DNA from: Chlorops oryzae
Lineage: Eukaryota > Arthropoda > Insecta > Diptera > Chloropidae
Reading direction: 5' to 3'
Assembly: GCA_020466095.1 (NCBI GenBank)
Contig: CM035806.1
Location: 168,848,871 to 168,912,870 of the forward strand
DNA length: 64,000 nucleotides
Positions 34,586 through 48,682 of this stretch are shown piece by piece. The notes beneath the pieces are model-generated. The model was not told where the DNA came from and ran no database searches. It worked only from the letters and a program-made list of their open reading frames with translations. A program made the position numbers and the translations under genes. Each line of letters starts with the position of its first letter. The stretch's first letter is position 1.

Positions 34586-34714
34586 ATGGCGCAGACGAGT
34601 CGAGTAACTTCAATGGATGGCAACCAAACCGGGGGCCGGCCGGGCAAACTGCAATCGCATTACTTTGGCAAATATTTTTGTTGCTTTAACATAATTTCGA
34701 GCGACTCGAACTGA
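34586..34714 (+). CDS. candidate 42-aa small ORF
   Basis: ATG in a fair context (CGAAAATGG) opens a 42-codon frame, MAQTSRVTSMDGNQTGGRPG at the start, then a Cys-Cys pair, TGA at 34712-34714. It sits in a GC-richer island next to GC words such as GGGGCCGGCCGGG. I do not recognise it; it may be non-coding. Confidence 0.15.
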   Translation: MAQTSRVTSMDGNQTGGRPGKLQSHYFGKYFCCFNIISSDSN

Positions 34715-36439
34715 GAGACTTGCGTTGACTTTTCCTTTTGTTCTCTTCGTTCTTTTGTTTTTCTTGATTCTTTTTTTTTTTTTTTTTGAATCATTTTTTC
34801 TCTTTTTTAAATAAAAATATTTTCTTTTGCGGTCGCGGCGAGTGGAATGACCGGATTGATGGATTGGCTTTCAGCGAGATAGAGAGAGAGAGAAAGAGAA
34901 AGAGAAAGAGAAAGAGAGAGAGAGCGCAGATCGAGGGGTTATGGAATGGTAGCATAAAATATAGAAGAGGAGAATAAAAAGAGGCAAACGGAAAAGAAAG
35001 AATATAATAACAAAAATTCTGCGGCACCACATAAGCACAAGGGCAAGGTTAGACACGCACGCCAAGAATTGGAAAAGCCGGCCCCGTTCATTCATTCATT
35101 CATTCAATCAATCATATGTATAGCATTCTTGAATTCTGCAAATATAATTGGGCACTGGCCATTGTCGCCCACTGTGCCACACACACACATGTGCCGTACG
35201 ATGCGTTTTATATGTACATAGCTACAATGAGTGGCTCCCGAAAATATGCTAATGATATTTTCACAAAAAGCAATGTGTTTGGCTATGTCTGACCTATGAA
35301 AATATTGTTTCGGAATCGAGTTGATACGACCCAAAAGCGCCCAAAAGAAGGCTAACAAACGTGGATTCGTTATATGTTTTCTCATTGAAAATGCTTGAAA
35401 AAAAAAATGAAGCGATACACACACACACATACATATGTATGTCGCTATAAAATATAAAAAAATTGCAAAAGTTATGCAAGGATCAAAGCATATATATTAT
35501 GTGGGTCAATAGCACTAATCTTATGATGCTCTTCTTCCGTTCCTATGGCAATTTCATATCGAATTCGCTTAGCAGAAATTTTAATGACAATATTTCGGAA
35601 AAGGAGAAATCACGCACGCTGCACAACCACATCTACCCAATAGATGCCCGATGCACTCAGAAGGATTTTTAACCGGAAGCACAACTGAAAAAGCCATCCA
35701 TTGCCGTTCTCTCAGTGTCCTTTGTTCAATTTATTTTTGCTCAGATAGTGAAAAATAAATTGCGGGAGGGTGAAAATGCCTTTTTATGATGATCTCACAT
35801 TCGTTCCAAAAAGGATAATCTAATATCCAGGCTGGAGCTTATGAGGATTTTGTGTCAAGACTATGCTCGAAGAATATCCAATTATCATTATTAATATTCA
35901 TATATTGGCTAAAGATTTATGAACTCGTCCTCCAAAAGAGAAGGGATAAAAGCCTTGGATGGAGTCAATCAAGAAGAGCGAGCATAGGCCTGGCCCAGGC
36001 TACACTCGTGGGTCCATGGGAAACCATTTAGGGGGCCGGCCGATACATGTGAACTTCCTTTTTCTTAATAGTTTTTTTTTGAGAATTTTTGTACGGTGAA
36101 GAATTCAGTTGATCTCTTTGAAGTGACCACATACTAATTGCTTGGATATTAGAGCGACAGGAATAAGTAGTTACAGGTCTGTAAAGAAATCAATATGCGG
36201 TACGCGCTTCTGAAGAAAAAAGTAAGTTCTCGGCCCAGTTTTTCGACCTTTCGAGCAGAAGAGGGTATAGCCGACTGCGGCGTCCTCCCAGCCAGCATTT
36301 TTCGAAATTTTTTCATCAAAAGCGAGTCATTCTCGAGTTGCATTTCTGATTAAAAAGGACAAATATGCGTCGGTTTTCTGATCCAAAAAATGATACTTTT
36401 ATCGGGAGAAATTGGAACCCTAGCCGCGACTCTTCTTAG
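34715..36439. other. gene-free region
   Basis: No gene recognised. Contains poly-T (34770), a GA-rich stretch (34878-34924) and a CATT tandem (35086-35105). Confidence 0.4.
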
Positions 36440-36572
36440 GGAGTCATATTTGATATCATTCGCGAGTCATTTTCGAGTCATATTTGTTATCATTTTCGAG
36501 TCATATTTGTTACTATTTTCGAGTCTTCTACGACTCATATTTGCTATCATTTTGGAGTCTTCTACGACTCAT
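36440..36572 (+). repeat. degenerate tandem repeat, GAGTCATATTTG unit
   Basis: About six imperfect copies of a unit of about 24 bp, roughly TTTCGAGTCATATTTGTTAT, some carrying a TTCTACGACTC variant. No protein is implied. Confidence 0.7.
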
Positions 36573-37821
36573 ATTTATAATCAATTGCTTTCGAAAAATA
36601 AAAAAAATTAAAATTTTTTCTTAATCAATACACATTTTTGGGCTTTTCCATGTATATGTTATGTTATATGCATTATTATTATTAGAGCTCGGATTTTGAA
36701 TATTTTGAATTTTTTTGAATTTTTTTGCATTTAACTGTGCTTTTTGAATATTTTATTCACTGAAGTAGGCTTTTTTTTGTTAATTTGACAATTCAACATT
36801 TTAGTAGGCATACTAAATCGAACTAATTTGGAATTTTTGACTGTGAATTTTTTCAATTTTTTAATTTTTTTGAATTTTTCAATTTTTTTAATTTTTTCAA
36901 TTTTTTCAATTTTCATTTTTTCAATTTTTTCAATTTTATTTTTTTTTTCAATTTTTTCAATTTTTTCAATTTTTTGAATTTTTTGCAATTTTTTTTCAAT
37001 TTTTTTTGTTTGATTTTTTTAATTTTAATTTTTTTGAATTTTTTCGAATATTTTTTTAATTTTTTTAATATTTTAATTTGCATTTAATTTCTGTATTTGG
37101 AAATTTTATGTTGAAACTATTTTTAATTTTTTCTTTTATTTGACATATTCAAATTTCTGTAGGCAATTATTTAAATTCAACTTTAATTTGGATTTTTCGT
37201 TTCTTATGAATATTTGAACTAGGAATCATCGATTTTTCTATCCTGTGTTCAACCGTCGAACTCAACATTTCCAAATCTGAATATGTCATTTTGTTGAAAT
37301 TTTTCGTTTAATAACTTTGAATGTTCAAATTCCTATTCGAATTTTTAATTTTGATCAAATATTTGAAATATCAAGATTAGATAACTATTATAGAATAATC
37401 ATATTTCAATCCGCTTATGTGATTAACTTGGCATTCTCGTTATTTGTTCTTGCAATTTGTAGTTCAAAATAATGCTTTTGAAATCATATTGGAGAGTGTT
37501 TTCAGTTATAACTTTTAAGTGCATTGCATCAATCAATTTTGTAATCATAAGTGAATAAAGACTCGAAAATTGAACTTTCATAAAACAGTCTCCAAATGTA
37601 TTGGCGTGGTGTCTGAATTTTTCTTGATTTTTAGATAGTTACTTCTGAAACACATTGTGAAACCGATTTTTAGGTTCAATTCCTAATTCCGCCGTATACT
37701 TGAAATATTCTTGAAAAAGTCTTAAATTATTGGAAAGTCTGTTTTAAAATTTTTATAAAGTAGCTTTCTCAAAAAGTAAAAAGATTTATAAGACTAACAA
37801 ATGACGGTGATCGTTAAATAA
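36573..37821. other. AT-rich low-complexity region
   Basis: 36845-37065 is a run of TTTTTTCAA/TTTTTTGAA words (period about 9-10). The rest is AT-rich. AGAGCTCGGATTTTG at 36686 matches the end of the hairpin element that follows, so a partial copy may lie here. No gene. Confidence 0.55.
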
Positions 37822-38046
37822 TCAAGGCTCGGAATTTTGTTACTTTTATAAATTCTAAAGCATACTTTGTGGAGTATAAATTTTGTTCAACTCACATAAA
37901 GTTGAGATTTTTTTTACTTAAATATGAATTTTATTGTAGTAAGAAAAGCGGTTCGCAAAAATTATTCGCAATTTGTTGTTAAGAAAAATTTTTGCCCCAT
38001 AAAGTATGCTTTAAATTTATAAAAGTCAACAAAATCCGAGCCCTGC
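37822..38046. mobile_element. 225-bp foldback MITE (GGCTCGG ends)
   Basis: Arms of about 50 bp are inverted: AAGGCTCGGAATTTTGTTAC at left and the inverse of CAGGGCTCGGATTTTGTTGA at right, continuing through AAAGCATACTTT. Possibly hAT-like (CAGGGCTCGG), but no 8-bp duplication was found. Confidence 0.7.
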
Positions 38047-39093
38047 TTATAAGCAAGAAATAATTTTATCACTTTATAAGAGAGATAAAAATAAGGTGAG
38101 AACTTTTCGGTTTACTTGTAAATAGTGGAAATTCATTGACACATCCTTTAACTATTTATGTAATATTATTTATATTTACTTATGGAAAAAAATGGACATA
38201 TTCAACATACCTTCTTATTGAATTGAAAGCTCTGAAAAATATATCGAATCCGTGTCTAGTGAAATGGGTAAAAAGATATTGCTTCCAAAAGTGGAAATCT
38301 CTCCGTCTTTCGTTCAGAAAAGTGAAAAAGATTTTAAGAACCTGAAAAAAAGAATTTGAAAAAAAAACCTTAAAAATCCACCGAAAATTCCCAAAGCGAA
38401 AAGCTTAAAAGTAAAATCCTTAAAGTCTGTAAAATACCTTAGAAAAGCAACAAAAAAAAAAAAAAAACATCAACCAAAAATACCAGCGATTGACTTTCAA
38501 AATATGTATGGCCATCTCTTTCGAACTCGAACGACCGCACGACGCGTCGTTAAAGTGTCGCGTTTCCACCTAAGAATCCTATTAGAAGGGTTGACTTTTG
38601 CTTAACTTAAACGACTTGAATGTGGCCAATGCGTATGTTTGTGTCTGTTGTGTGTTGTGTGTGTGTGCGTAGGTCATACGGCAGTATTCATCCACTATAC
38701 GCTAGCTAGGATAATTGGAAAAGCGGGCAGCGCGCATGTATTAACAATCGAGAGCGTATTCTAATACAATTCTCTCTGTATATGCATGTGTGCGTTTGAG
38801 CGAGCCGAAGGAAGTCTTTATTTGTGTGCGGTTAGTTTAGATGTGACAGAGCAACCGCAAATCTATGCAATCGACTCTAGTCCATGTCAATGTATGAGTG
38901 TGTCAATGTGTTAGTACTAAAAATTTGAATTCCTAATGCTTGCCCAATAACAACAGACCTTTCAAAAAAAAAAAACACACACACACACACACACACTAGA
39001 CACACGCTTAAGTCCGACAGGACCCAACGAAAACACAAAGATGGTGTGTTCGTGCAAACGTTTGTGTTTGTGTTTGTGCAAGTAAGCGTCTTT
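38047..39093. other. gene-free region
   Basis: Contains GT-rich DNA (38640-38680) and an (AC)n tract (38972-38996). No gene recognised. Confidence 0.45.
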
Positions 39094-39676
39094 ATACCCG
39101 ACACAATCGGTGTCCAGAATATATTGCGTTTGTGCGGTTGTGTGTAATACCCAGAATCATGATACAAGAAAACAAGATAGCGCCACTTCAGTACCGCTAT
39201 TTTGAGGCTCTCTTTGAGAGCCGAAAAATGAGTTTGTGACGTCACTGAGCGAGAAATTGTTGTTGTTTCCCATGCTATTCAAAAAAGCAAAAAGCCGGTT
39301 TAACATGGGGAAACAACAACAACGAATCGCGATTTTGAGTTTGTAACGTTTCCTCTCTCAAGTGGCGCTATCTTGTTTTCTTGTATCATGCCCAGAACCA
39401 GTCTAGAAAATATCAGCGTCACCAGGAGATTCGATTTAATCATCCGTCTGTCTGTCTGTATGTCCGTATACAGTTTTCTTTTCGAAGCAGTTGATTTTTA
39501 GGGGTAAAACCAGTACTAGGATCTGTCCCAAAAATCCCAAAAACTGCCCAAAAATCGGTGCTTTTCGCGATATATCGATGAAATTTGAGCCTGCGATTGA
39601 AAAATATGTAGCTAACTGTTTGTATGTGTCGGGTATCGTACATTGTCAGAGGCGCTTGACTATAACACCCTTACTT
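39094..39676 (+). repeat. dispersed repeat family E, copy 2
   Basis: Matches 26907-27750 from ATACCCGACACAATCGGTG to GACTATAACACCCTTACTTG, but is shortened internally. It is split by an intact MITE B at 39158-39390. Confidence 0.75.
39158..39390 (-). mobile_element. MITE family B, copy 2, nested in repeat E
   Basis: A 233-bp element with the same perfect ends as 7081-7312, in the opposite orientation. The flanks CCCAGAAT and CCCAGAAC are an 8-bp duplication with one mismatch. The undisturbed site is seen in copy 1 of repeat E (26963: ACCCAGAACCAGTC). Confidence 0.9.
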
Positions 39677-40910
<1,234 letters not shown>

Positions 40911-42732
40911 GGAATGTAGATCCTGTAAGTACAAGGAATTGTCACAACCAGGATGTTTGTTTTGGATTGTTATTTGGAGATGTCAGTTAATGAAAGAGAT
41001 GCCAAAGGATCTCTCAGTATCGTTTTGGCTCTTCATCCTTTCCTCTTTGCTCCCTGATGATATTAGCGTTATGTATACATATTTTAGGCCCATAAGTCGC
41101 TTAATTAGATCTTAGTTTTTAAAAGGAAACATTCAGCCAGCCAACGCAAATGGACAGATAATATTTGCACGCACTCCTTACCGCCTCTAGTTGTGTGTGT
41201 GTGTGTGTGTGTTGTGTGTGTGTGCGTACGATGGTTAGTATGTGAGCGAGTGACTGCATTGCTTGAGGTTCCTTTGCTTATTGACCAAAAAGAAAAGGAA
41301 AATATTTTTTTTATTACAGACTTGCAGTGTAAAAAATGACAACAAACAAAAAAAACAACGCATACCTCTATATGTGTAAATGTGTGTGTCCTTATTCCGC
41401 GGTTGAAATGCTATGGAAACCAACCAAATGACGGTAATATTGTTGTTTTTGTTGTTGTTTCATTTGTTGCAGCTGCCCTTCAGTTTGGCTCACCCATGAT
41501 AGACTAGTGAGCTCACTGGTTACCAGTAACCACCATTGTTTGCCAACCAGATTGTCATTGGCGGTAATGATTTGCTTACCTTTCATAAGTTATTTCTCAT
41601 GGATTACTGCTCATATCGATGTAGTGGCTACAACTCACTAGCTATCTTCTCACTAGCTATTATTCACTAAAAAAAATAAGGCAAATGAAAAAGAATTTTC
41701 ATTTACTGCTGCTCCATCACATCTGCTAATAAGTATGAATTCACTAGTTATCTTCAACCCATGAATTCATTCATGAAAAAAGACTAAGTAATTGCGATTG
41801 TTCGTACTGAAGAAGGGTGCTTGCGATGAGAAAATCGGTGGTGGTGGATAAATTTCGCTTAATGGCAAAGTATGGTAGAATAGTGAACTCTGAAATAACA
41901 ACAAAATAATAGCACAAACTGGGCTAAGACCGAAAGCACACACACACGCACACGCAAACGCGCACGTAAACGTAAAAGTAAACGAAGTCGAAGCCAATAG
42001 GTACAAACGATAATGTTGCGGGTGCCCTTGCACTGGTATAGAGCGAGAGGCAGTGAACAGCGAGCACATCAAACCGAAATGGGCCCAACCAAATTACATC
42101 ACACCACGAACACGAACACGAAAACGCACACGTACGATACACACTAACATCGAACATTTTCGATTCGATTCAATTTCATTCGTTCGTTGCTGTTGTGTAC
42201 GCTCTCTCCAACGCGCACACACACACACGCACACGCAATCAAGCGAATCCATCGAGAGTGCGGGTGCAAGTGCCGAGATTTAACGGACTTATTTTCTCTT
42301 TCGTTGCTGCTGCTGCTGCCTGCTGCTGTTGTTGTTCTTTTTGTTGTTGTTTGCACTGCCACTGCCACTGTCGTTGCCGATGTTTTGGTTTGTTGTTGCT
42401 ATTGGTGTTGCCGTGACTGGAGGTAAATGTTATTTCAGTTCGAGATTCGAGTCAGTATTTGACGCGTTGCTATCCCGAGCGGTTCGCTTCGATTCGATTT
42501 GCGTTCTGTACGATTCGATTCGATTCGATTCAATTCGCTGCAATTCGATTGCCGTGTGATTTGTTTCGACTTCTCGACGGCAATGCGTAAAAAGCAAACA
42601 AGAAGAGAAAAAAAAAACAAACAAAAAATTCAACAAAAATAAAAACAGTTTAAAAAGAAAACTTCCATCCTACGGCCATCTTTAAGTGCGTAAGAGACAA
42701 TAAAAACAACAACAACGCAGCTGGAAAATAAG

Positions 42733-42771
<39 letters not shown>

Positions 42772-43192
42772 AATAGTACCAAGACAATATAGGTGACAGC
42801 TTCCGTAAATAAAAAAATTTTTTTTTAATTAAAAAAAAAAAAACCAAACCATAAATACGGCCGAACATTTTTCCGTAGAAGTGGTCGCTTTAATGGAACG
42901 TAGCATAACAACATAACACAACTTAGTTATGTGGTGAAAATTTAAGTGAAAATCAAATTTAAAGGAAATTAAATTAAAAAAAAAAAAAAAAAAAACAAAC
43001 AGAAAATAAAAAGCTAAAGAAAACACAATAAAAAAAAATAAAATTTCCTTTTGATCCCAGCTACTCATGATAAAATCTTTTAAAGTGAAAGTGTGTGTAA
43101 AAATCAAGCATAGTTGTGAGCACAGTGTGGACACGCGATCATAGACCATATAGATTCCCGATCCGATTTGCCGTTTGCCGTTTGCCGTCGCC
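40911..43192. other. croc upstream region
   Basis: Presumed promoter, 5' UTR and nearby enhancers of croc. Contains GT and AC tracts (41192-41223, 42216-42232), a GATTC tandem (42515-42535) and an AAT run (42730-42775). No coding region is supported. A 64-codon minus-strand frame at 41392-41586 looks low complexity. Confidence 0.45.
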
Positions 43193-44989
43193 ATGCATAC
43201 GCTCTTCACCGATCAGAATTCGTTTTCGCGGCACTATCAGACCGCCGCCGGCTATCCGACGGCGGCCACCGCTGGTGCGATGAGCACGGCAACGGCCGCA
43301 GCTGCAGCACATTACGCCTACGATCAGTATTCCCGTTACTCGTATCCGGCTAGCGCTTACGGTCTCGGAGCGCCGCATCAGAACAAGGAGATCGTCAAGC
43401 CGCCATATTCGTATATCGCTCTAATTGCGATGGCCATACAGAATTCGGCCGATAAAAGGATCACGCTAAATGGCATCTATCAGTACATTATGGAACGTTT
43501 CCCGTATTATCGCGATAATAAACAGGGCTGGCAGAATTCGATTCGGCATAATCTTAGTCTAAACGAATGCTTCGTCAAAGTGGCACGCGACGATAAGAAG
43601 CCAGGCAAGGGCTCCTATTGGACACTGGATCCCGATTCGTATAATATGTTCGATAACGGGTCGTTTTTGCGAAGGCGCCGACGATTCAAAAAGAAGGATG
43701 TGCTGCGTGAAAAAGAGGAGGCCATGAAACGTCAGGCCATGATGAATGAGAAATTGGCCGAGATCAAGCCGCTTAAGCTAATGACGAATAGTATTTTGGA
43801 TCCGAAACATATGGCCGCTCATGCGCACGCGCACGCTCACGCTCACGTGCATGCACATGCGGCACATGCACATGCGGCACACGCGCACGCGCACTTCAAG
43901 AAGGAGCCGATCAGCATGGAACTGGGCTGTCTGACCGGAAAGGATGCGCACGGCAGCCTAAGTTCGGCCCAATTGCTCAATTCGTGTCACGATAGCTTGG
44001 CCCAAATGAATCATTTAACCGGTACCGTTGAGCATGCTGGCTTCACTGTCGACTCGCTCATGAATGTCTATAATCCACGTATACATCACAGCGCCTATCC
44101 GTATCATCTGAACGATGATAATCTAAGCGTTGCTGCCGCCGCCTCCACACAGATGCATGCCCATCACGCCGCTGCGGCACATCACGCTCAATTGCGGCAT
44201 CATCACGTCTCGCATGCACATCCGTTAACACCTGGCGGCGGTGCGGCACATGCGGCACATGCGGCACATCCTGGCATGCAGCTTGGCGGAGGTGTTGGTG
44301 GTGGCGGCGGCGGTGGCGGCGGTGGCGGTTGCACTGCTGGTCCGACGATCGCAACATCCGCTGGTGCTTCCCCAATTACGATCTCAACGCCGCATGGACC
44401 TTCACATGGTGGCTGGTATACGCCCGAGACGCCGCCGTCCGAACCGATTGGCAATAATGGCGGCACACCCACTAACTCCAGCAGTAACAACAACAACAAC
44501 AACAACAGCAACAACAACAACAATAACAGCAGCAGCAACAACAACAACTCGAGCAATAACAATTCAAATGTTCATGGCGGAAATGGTGGAAATAATTTAT
44601 CCGTAGTGGTAACAAGCAGTCCATCAGCCGTTGGCGGTGGTGGCGGTGGAAGTGGTGTAGGTCTCGGCGTAGGCGTCGGAGTCTTAGGCCATACGACGTT
44701 GGGCTTTCGTGATATGATCTTCGAGCCGAATCAAACGTGCCAAATGGACACTGGCAGTCCGAACGGTAGCATACAATCGGTTAGTCCACCGGCGAGCGCG
44801 AGCGCTAGTGCAAGTGCAGCGGCTGCATCAGCTGCTGCCGCCGCTGCGGTCATCAGCAGCCATCATCATCATCACCATCATCATCATCTTAGCGGAAATT
44901 TAGGCAATCTTGGCAATCTGAGCAATCTCAGTCATTATCGTTCACACGTCGGACACTATCAGGACTATGGCATCAAGTATGGTGTCTAA
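43193..44989 (+). CDS. croc: crocodile, FoxC-type forkhead transcription factor, single exon
   Basis: A 598-aa protein from an intronless gene; Drosophila croc is also intronless. It binds DNA in the nucleus and is known in flies for head-segment and foregut-related development. The start [15 protein letters not shown] matches fly croc, so I choose the ATG at 43193 and not the upstream TTG at 43175. The forkhead domain spans about 68-163 ([16 protein letters not shown]; recognition helix [15 protein letters not shown]; basic wing [11 protein letters not shown]). Downstream are a FoxC-like [12 protein letters not shown] motif (284-295), the [14 protein letters not shown] block (405-418) and the invariant tail [10 protein letters not shown]. 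Long homopolymers interrupt it: a His-Ala run (about 207-234), Gly (366-379), Asn/Ser (429-459), Ala (about 536-553) and nine His (557-565). All key forkhead residues are present. Confidence 0.97.
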   Translation: MHTLFTDQNSFSRHYQTAAGYPTAATAGAMSTATAAAAAHYAYDQYSRYSYPASAYGLGAPHQNKEIVKPPYSYIALIAMAIQNSADKRITLNGIYQYIMERFPYYRDNKQGWQNSIRHNLSLNECFVKVARDDKKPGKGSYWTLDPDSYNMFDNGSFLRRRRRFKKKDVLREKEEAMKRQAMMNEKLAEIKPLKLMTNSILDPKHMAAHAHAHAHAHVHAHAAHAHAAHAHAHFKKEPISMELGCLTGKDAHGSLSSAQLLNSCHDSLAQMNHLTGTVEHAGFTVDSLMNVYNPRIHHSAYPYHLNDDNLSVAAAASTQMHAHHAAAAHHAQLRHHHVSHAHPLTPGGGAAHAAHAAHPGMQLGGGVGGGGGGGGGGGCTAGPTIATSAGASPITISTPHGPSHGGWYTPETPPSEPIGNNGGTPTNSSSNNNNNNNSNNNNNNSSSNNNNSSNNNSNVHGGNGGNNLSVVVTSSPSAVGGGGGGSGVGLGVGVGVLGHTTLGFRDMIFEPNQTCQMDTGSPNGSIQSVSPPASASASASAAAASAAAAAAVISSHHHHHHHHHLSGNLGNLGNLSNLSHYRSHVGHYQDYGIKYGV

Positions 44990-46020
44990 GACGAAGCCTG
45001 GCGGCCGAATGTCGCATTTCCGCCGCCATTATGCGTTGATGGTTTCCTGTAAATAATTATTGATTTGGTTTGCGCATTCTTTTAGTATTGTTGTTCTTCC
45101 TAAGATCGCAATCTGTTTTTTGTGCAGATTGAAAGCACTAGTGTCAGCTAGGTCAGTTAGGGTCAAGAGCAGGACCGACCATCCTTTGATTAAGCAATAT
45201 TGACTTCCGGTTGGTTCGGTTGTCTTGGGTTGTTGATAAATTTTTTTCCCCCCCCGTGATAAGATGTCTTAACCCATTTTTGACTGACAGTTTGATTTAA
45301 CGGAACAATATCAATGGAGATTTGTGTTTTTATGGTCAAAAATCGGTTAAAGTGAGGAGGTATATGTTATACATGTGCTTCATAGGAAGGATTTTGTGGG
45401 AGAAAGAGATAGATAGTGAGAGAGAGTGATAGAAAAGGAGAGCGAGAAAGAGAGAGAGAGAGAGAAGGGGAGAGAAGGGCGATATTACAAGAGAGAGCCG
45501 AAACTGTCCTTCAGAGTTCTCTCAAACTCAAACTCGGTGCGTTAATTTTTGAATTTTTGTTGTTGGTTAACTCGAGTCGGGTTGGGTTCCAGGAGAACAC
45601 TTCTTTAAGGATAAAGAGGTTTTGAAAATTCCAAAATGTTTTTTTTTTTTTTTCGAGGCTCTCCTGTTAACTTACAAAATTCAGAATCAAATTAGGTTTT
45701 TTTGTGGGACCCAAGATTTGTGATCATTTTTTCTCCCCCTGTTCATCTAGGGAAGATTCTATTAATTTCCGTATTGCTCTTTCTTTCCGAAAATCTTTGA
45801 AATCACAGTCAAAAACTAACATGCCGCATTGAGACCACATAGAGATTTGGATCTTAAAGCATATGAAGAGACTACCCGATATACTACCAGATAGCTCTTT
45901 AGCTTTTTCCTGGATGGGCTTTTAGACTCTCGCCAATTTTTTCAATTTATCATCATTGTATGTCTTTGGAATTTGTCTTTTAAATGACAACATCGTAATG
46001 ATCGCAACTCCTAACCCATT
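44990..46020. other. croc 3' flank
   Basis: Likely 3' UTR plus spacer, with a GA-rich stretch at 45400-45480. No clear AATAAA close to the stop was found. No other gene. Confidence 0.4.
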
Positions 46021-46465
46021 ATAGGCCGTTTACATATGCCGTTTTATTCGCGTTTTAGCACTAAAACAACTTAGATTTTTCCCGTTTTATCATACAAAAC
46101 TAAAACGAGAAACTTTCCTGTTTTAATTTAAAACAAATAGCTAAACAAGATAAATCCTGCTTATAACTGATAAAAAAAAAATCGAAATCTGAGTGTCATC
46201 ACTATAAAAATGCAAAACATATGGTCATTGAAAGTTCTAATTTAAAAATTGTGAGGATGTTTTCACAACCAATGTAGAAAACGAACGCAATTTCAATAAT
46301 TGCTTCTATTCTAAATTACAATATTCACCCATATTTCACGTGTTGAGCAAACAAAAGCTAACCAAAAAATGACAAAATGACATGCGCATATGTAAACACC
46401 CCGTTTACGACTTAGTCGTTTTAGCTTAAACGAGTAGCGCTAAAACGTATATGTAAATGCCCTAT
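46021..46465 (+). mobile_element. 445-bp MITE (ATAGGCCGTTTACATAT ends)
   Basis: Inverted ends: ATAGGCCGTTTACATATGCC at left and the inverse of ATAGGGCATTTACATATACG at right. The interior has repeated AAAACGAG/TTTTAGC words. Lies at the end of the croc 3' flank. Confidence 0.8.
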
Positions 46466-46484
46466 TAACCTCGAATTTAATGGA

Positions 46485-46743
46485 TAAAGCTGGGTTCCCA
46501 CTATCTGCGCCGATTTCTATCGTGGCACAGTTTTCAACAAATTCCTCGAATCAAAATCACAATCACAATCACTGTTCTCACTCACATATCGTCGCATATT
46601 GTCAAAATGATATAAAATTGGGACAAAAATTATTCAAGACGCGCGCGCGCGTCACACTGGTCAGCATCGGAGTCGAAAAATTGTGTTCACACTATCGGCA
46701 AAAATTGCGTCGCATTGCGAAGAGAGTGGGAACGCGCGCGCGG
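46485..46743 (+). mobile_element. MITE (TTCCCACTATCTGCGC ends), copy 1
   Basis: The ends are inverted (AAAGCTGGGTTCCCACTATC at left; the inverse of TTCCCACTCTCTTCGCAATG at right). A CG-rich run (CGCGCGCG) is seen near the middle and at the right end. Matches the element at the right end of the window (63749-64000). Confidence 0.6.
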
Positions 46744-46996
46744 TGGCTTAAGCATTTTAATGCATCCAATTGTATAAACTGTGACACATCCATAGGTAAT
46801 TTCTTTTGAAAATCCTAATCGATTCAGAGCCGATGGGTTAATATTTATAGATTCGTATGATTGATAAAATACAATATGAATTTACACCATGTTCTCTTCT
46901 GGAATTGGTACATTCGTACTTTGAGATGACGCTGAAAAGTATTTACTTTTCAAAGATTAAGAAAAAATGGGCGTGCCTTTAAAACCAAGAGAACCA
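46744..46996. other. short spacer
   Basis: No feature recognised. Confidence 0.4.
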
Positions 46997-47356
46997 CCCT
47001 GCAGGAAATGTCAATAGTGAATCTATATTCTTTCTCTACTACAGTACTACTGACCAGTTAAACCCGTTGCAATGCTTTGCCGTTATTGACATTTAACATT
47101 GAGTTGTCATTGAATGTCAACAGAAGACCGAAAAACTATTGACGTCGGTACTATTATATAGACAAAATGAGTACTCTTTCGCTTCATAAGGAGACACGTT
47201 GTTGACATGGTCAATAAAGATGAACTATACCTCTTGAAAGTACAGTTTCTCTAATGACACCGCCTATAAATACTGTTGACGTTGGAACTAATTCTTTTGT
47301 CTATATTGACGTCAATATAGACATGGGGCCCATATGGCGACAGGCTTCCTGCAGGG
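46997..47356 (+). mobile_element. 360-bp MITE (CCCTGCAGGAA ends)
   Basis: Begins CCCTGCAGGAAATGTC and ends with the inverse of CCCTGCAGGAAGCCTG; CA flanks both sides. The interior has many TTGAC/GTCAA words. No coding region. Confidence 0.75.
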
Positions 47357-48682
47357 CAACTACTCACACACACACACTCGCTTGAGTATAGAAATATAGG
47401 ATACCGGAAAACAGTTTAATTTTAAATCCTTAATGCTTGAACTCAAAAGTTGAACAAGAAATAAGTACACAAAAAAAATGATGTTTAATAAAAAATTTCC
47501 AAAAAAAAAAAAAAAAAATAGAATAAAAGAGAGCGAAAGTGAGCAAAAGAGTTGTAGAAAAAATAGCATTTGCAAAAGAAGAAAACAAAAAATTGTGATG
47601 AAATCAAAATTGTTTTAGGCGCCGACAAAAAAGAAAAAAAGAAAAACCGCAAAATATGTTACATTACTTTTTACGTAATTACGCATAAATAAAATAAGTA
47701 AACACAACAAACCGTTAATATAGTATATGAATAAAAGGATAAAAAATTAAGAAACAAATACTAAAGAAAAAAAGGACTATAATGAAATAACTTATTAAAT
47801 GAGATACTTTAATTAAATTTTAAATTGCAATTGAAAATGAAAATGAAATTGAATTAAAAGAATTTCACGATAAATAAATTGAAAACTTAAGCGTAAGATG
47901 TTCGCAAGTCAAATTAAATCAATAAGTAATATAAAATAATATTGACTAATTAGTTTAGTTGATTGTTTAATGAAATTTTTAACAAAAAAAAAAATTTGAT
48001 AATTAGCATGTAAGTTAATGTAATTTGTAATTTGTGCAACTAAGCTTAATTTTTTTTATTATTTTTTTTTTTTTTTGTTAGCAATTAATACCGATGAGAA
48101 AACTATTTATGTATGTTACATAGAGCCCTTGAAAAGGTGAGAGCAGAATCTATAGAGACTACAAAATCCTATCCTGTATGTATGTATATGTATGTTAATT
48201 TTAAATTACAAAAGCTAAGTCTAAAGGTATTGACATGAAAGATGAATGCAAAGTTAAAGGATAATAATAATGAATTAAGAAAAAATTAAAAAAAAAAGGA
48301 TTTTTTTTCTATTGAATTTTTTTTAATGGGAATTTGATTTGGGCTACATTAATATGTACCTATGCTTGAACGCTGCAATAGCTTTTATGTAAGTAGATTC
48401 TTTAGTTAATTTCGGATATTTATTATTTCAATATTTTGCAGATATCGACGTGGCTAACTCATTTGATGGTTAATGAATTTAAGTGACAACTTCAGTATTG
48501 ATTGCACTTGAATTGACTTGAATTTCTTAATTTTAATTTAACACTCTAATTCCTGGCTCCATCTATAGACGGACTTTTTTTCGAATAAATTCCAAAAAAA
48601 AAAAACTGCTAATAATAATTTCAGATTAGTGTGTTTTTCTACCCGAAATTAGTCTTATCTGAACTTTTCATTGAAAAAAAAA
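47357..48682. other. AT-rich gene-free region
   Basis: Very AT-rich with poly-A runs and several AATAAA words. It could be distal 3' UTR-like sequence of croc, but the MITEs in between argue against it. No gene recognised. Confidence 0.4.

Noticed and set aside
41392..41586. 64-codon minus-strand frame with a Gln run
   Set aside because: The Gln run comes from a GTT-type simple repeat; no domain, splice or conservation evidence. It may lie in a croc enhancer.
43175..43192. Upstream start for croc at a TTG
   Set aside because: The ATG at 43193 gives the MHTLF start shared with fly croc.
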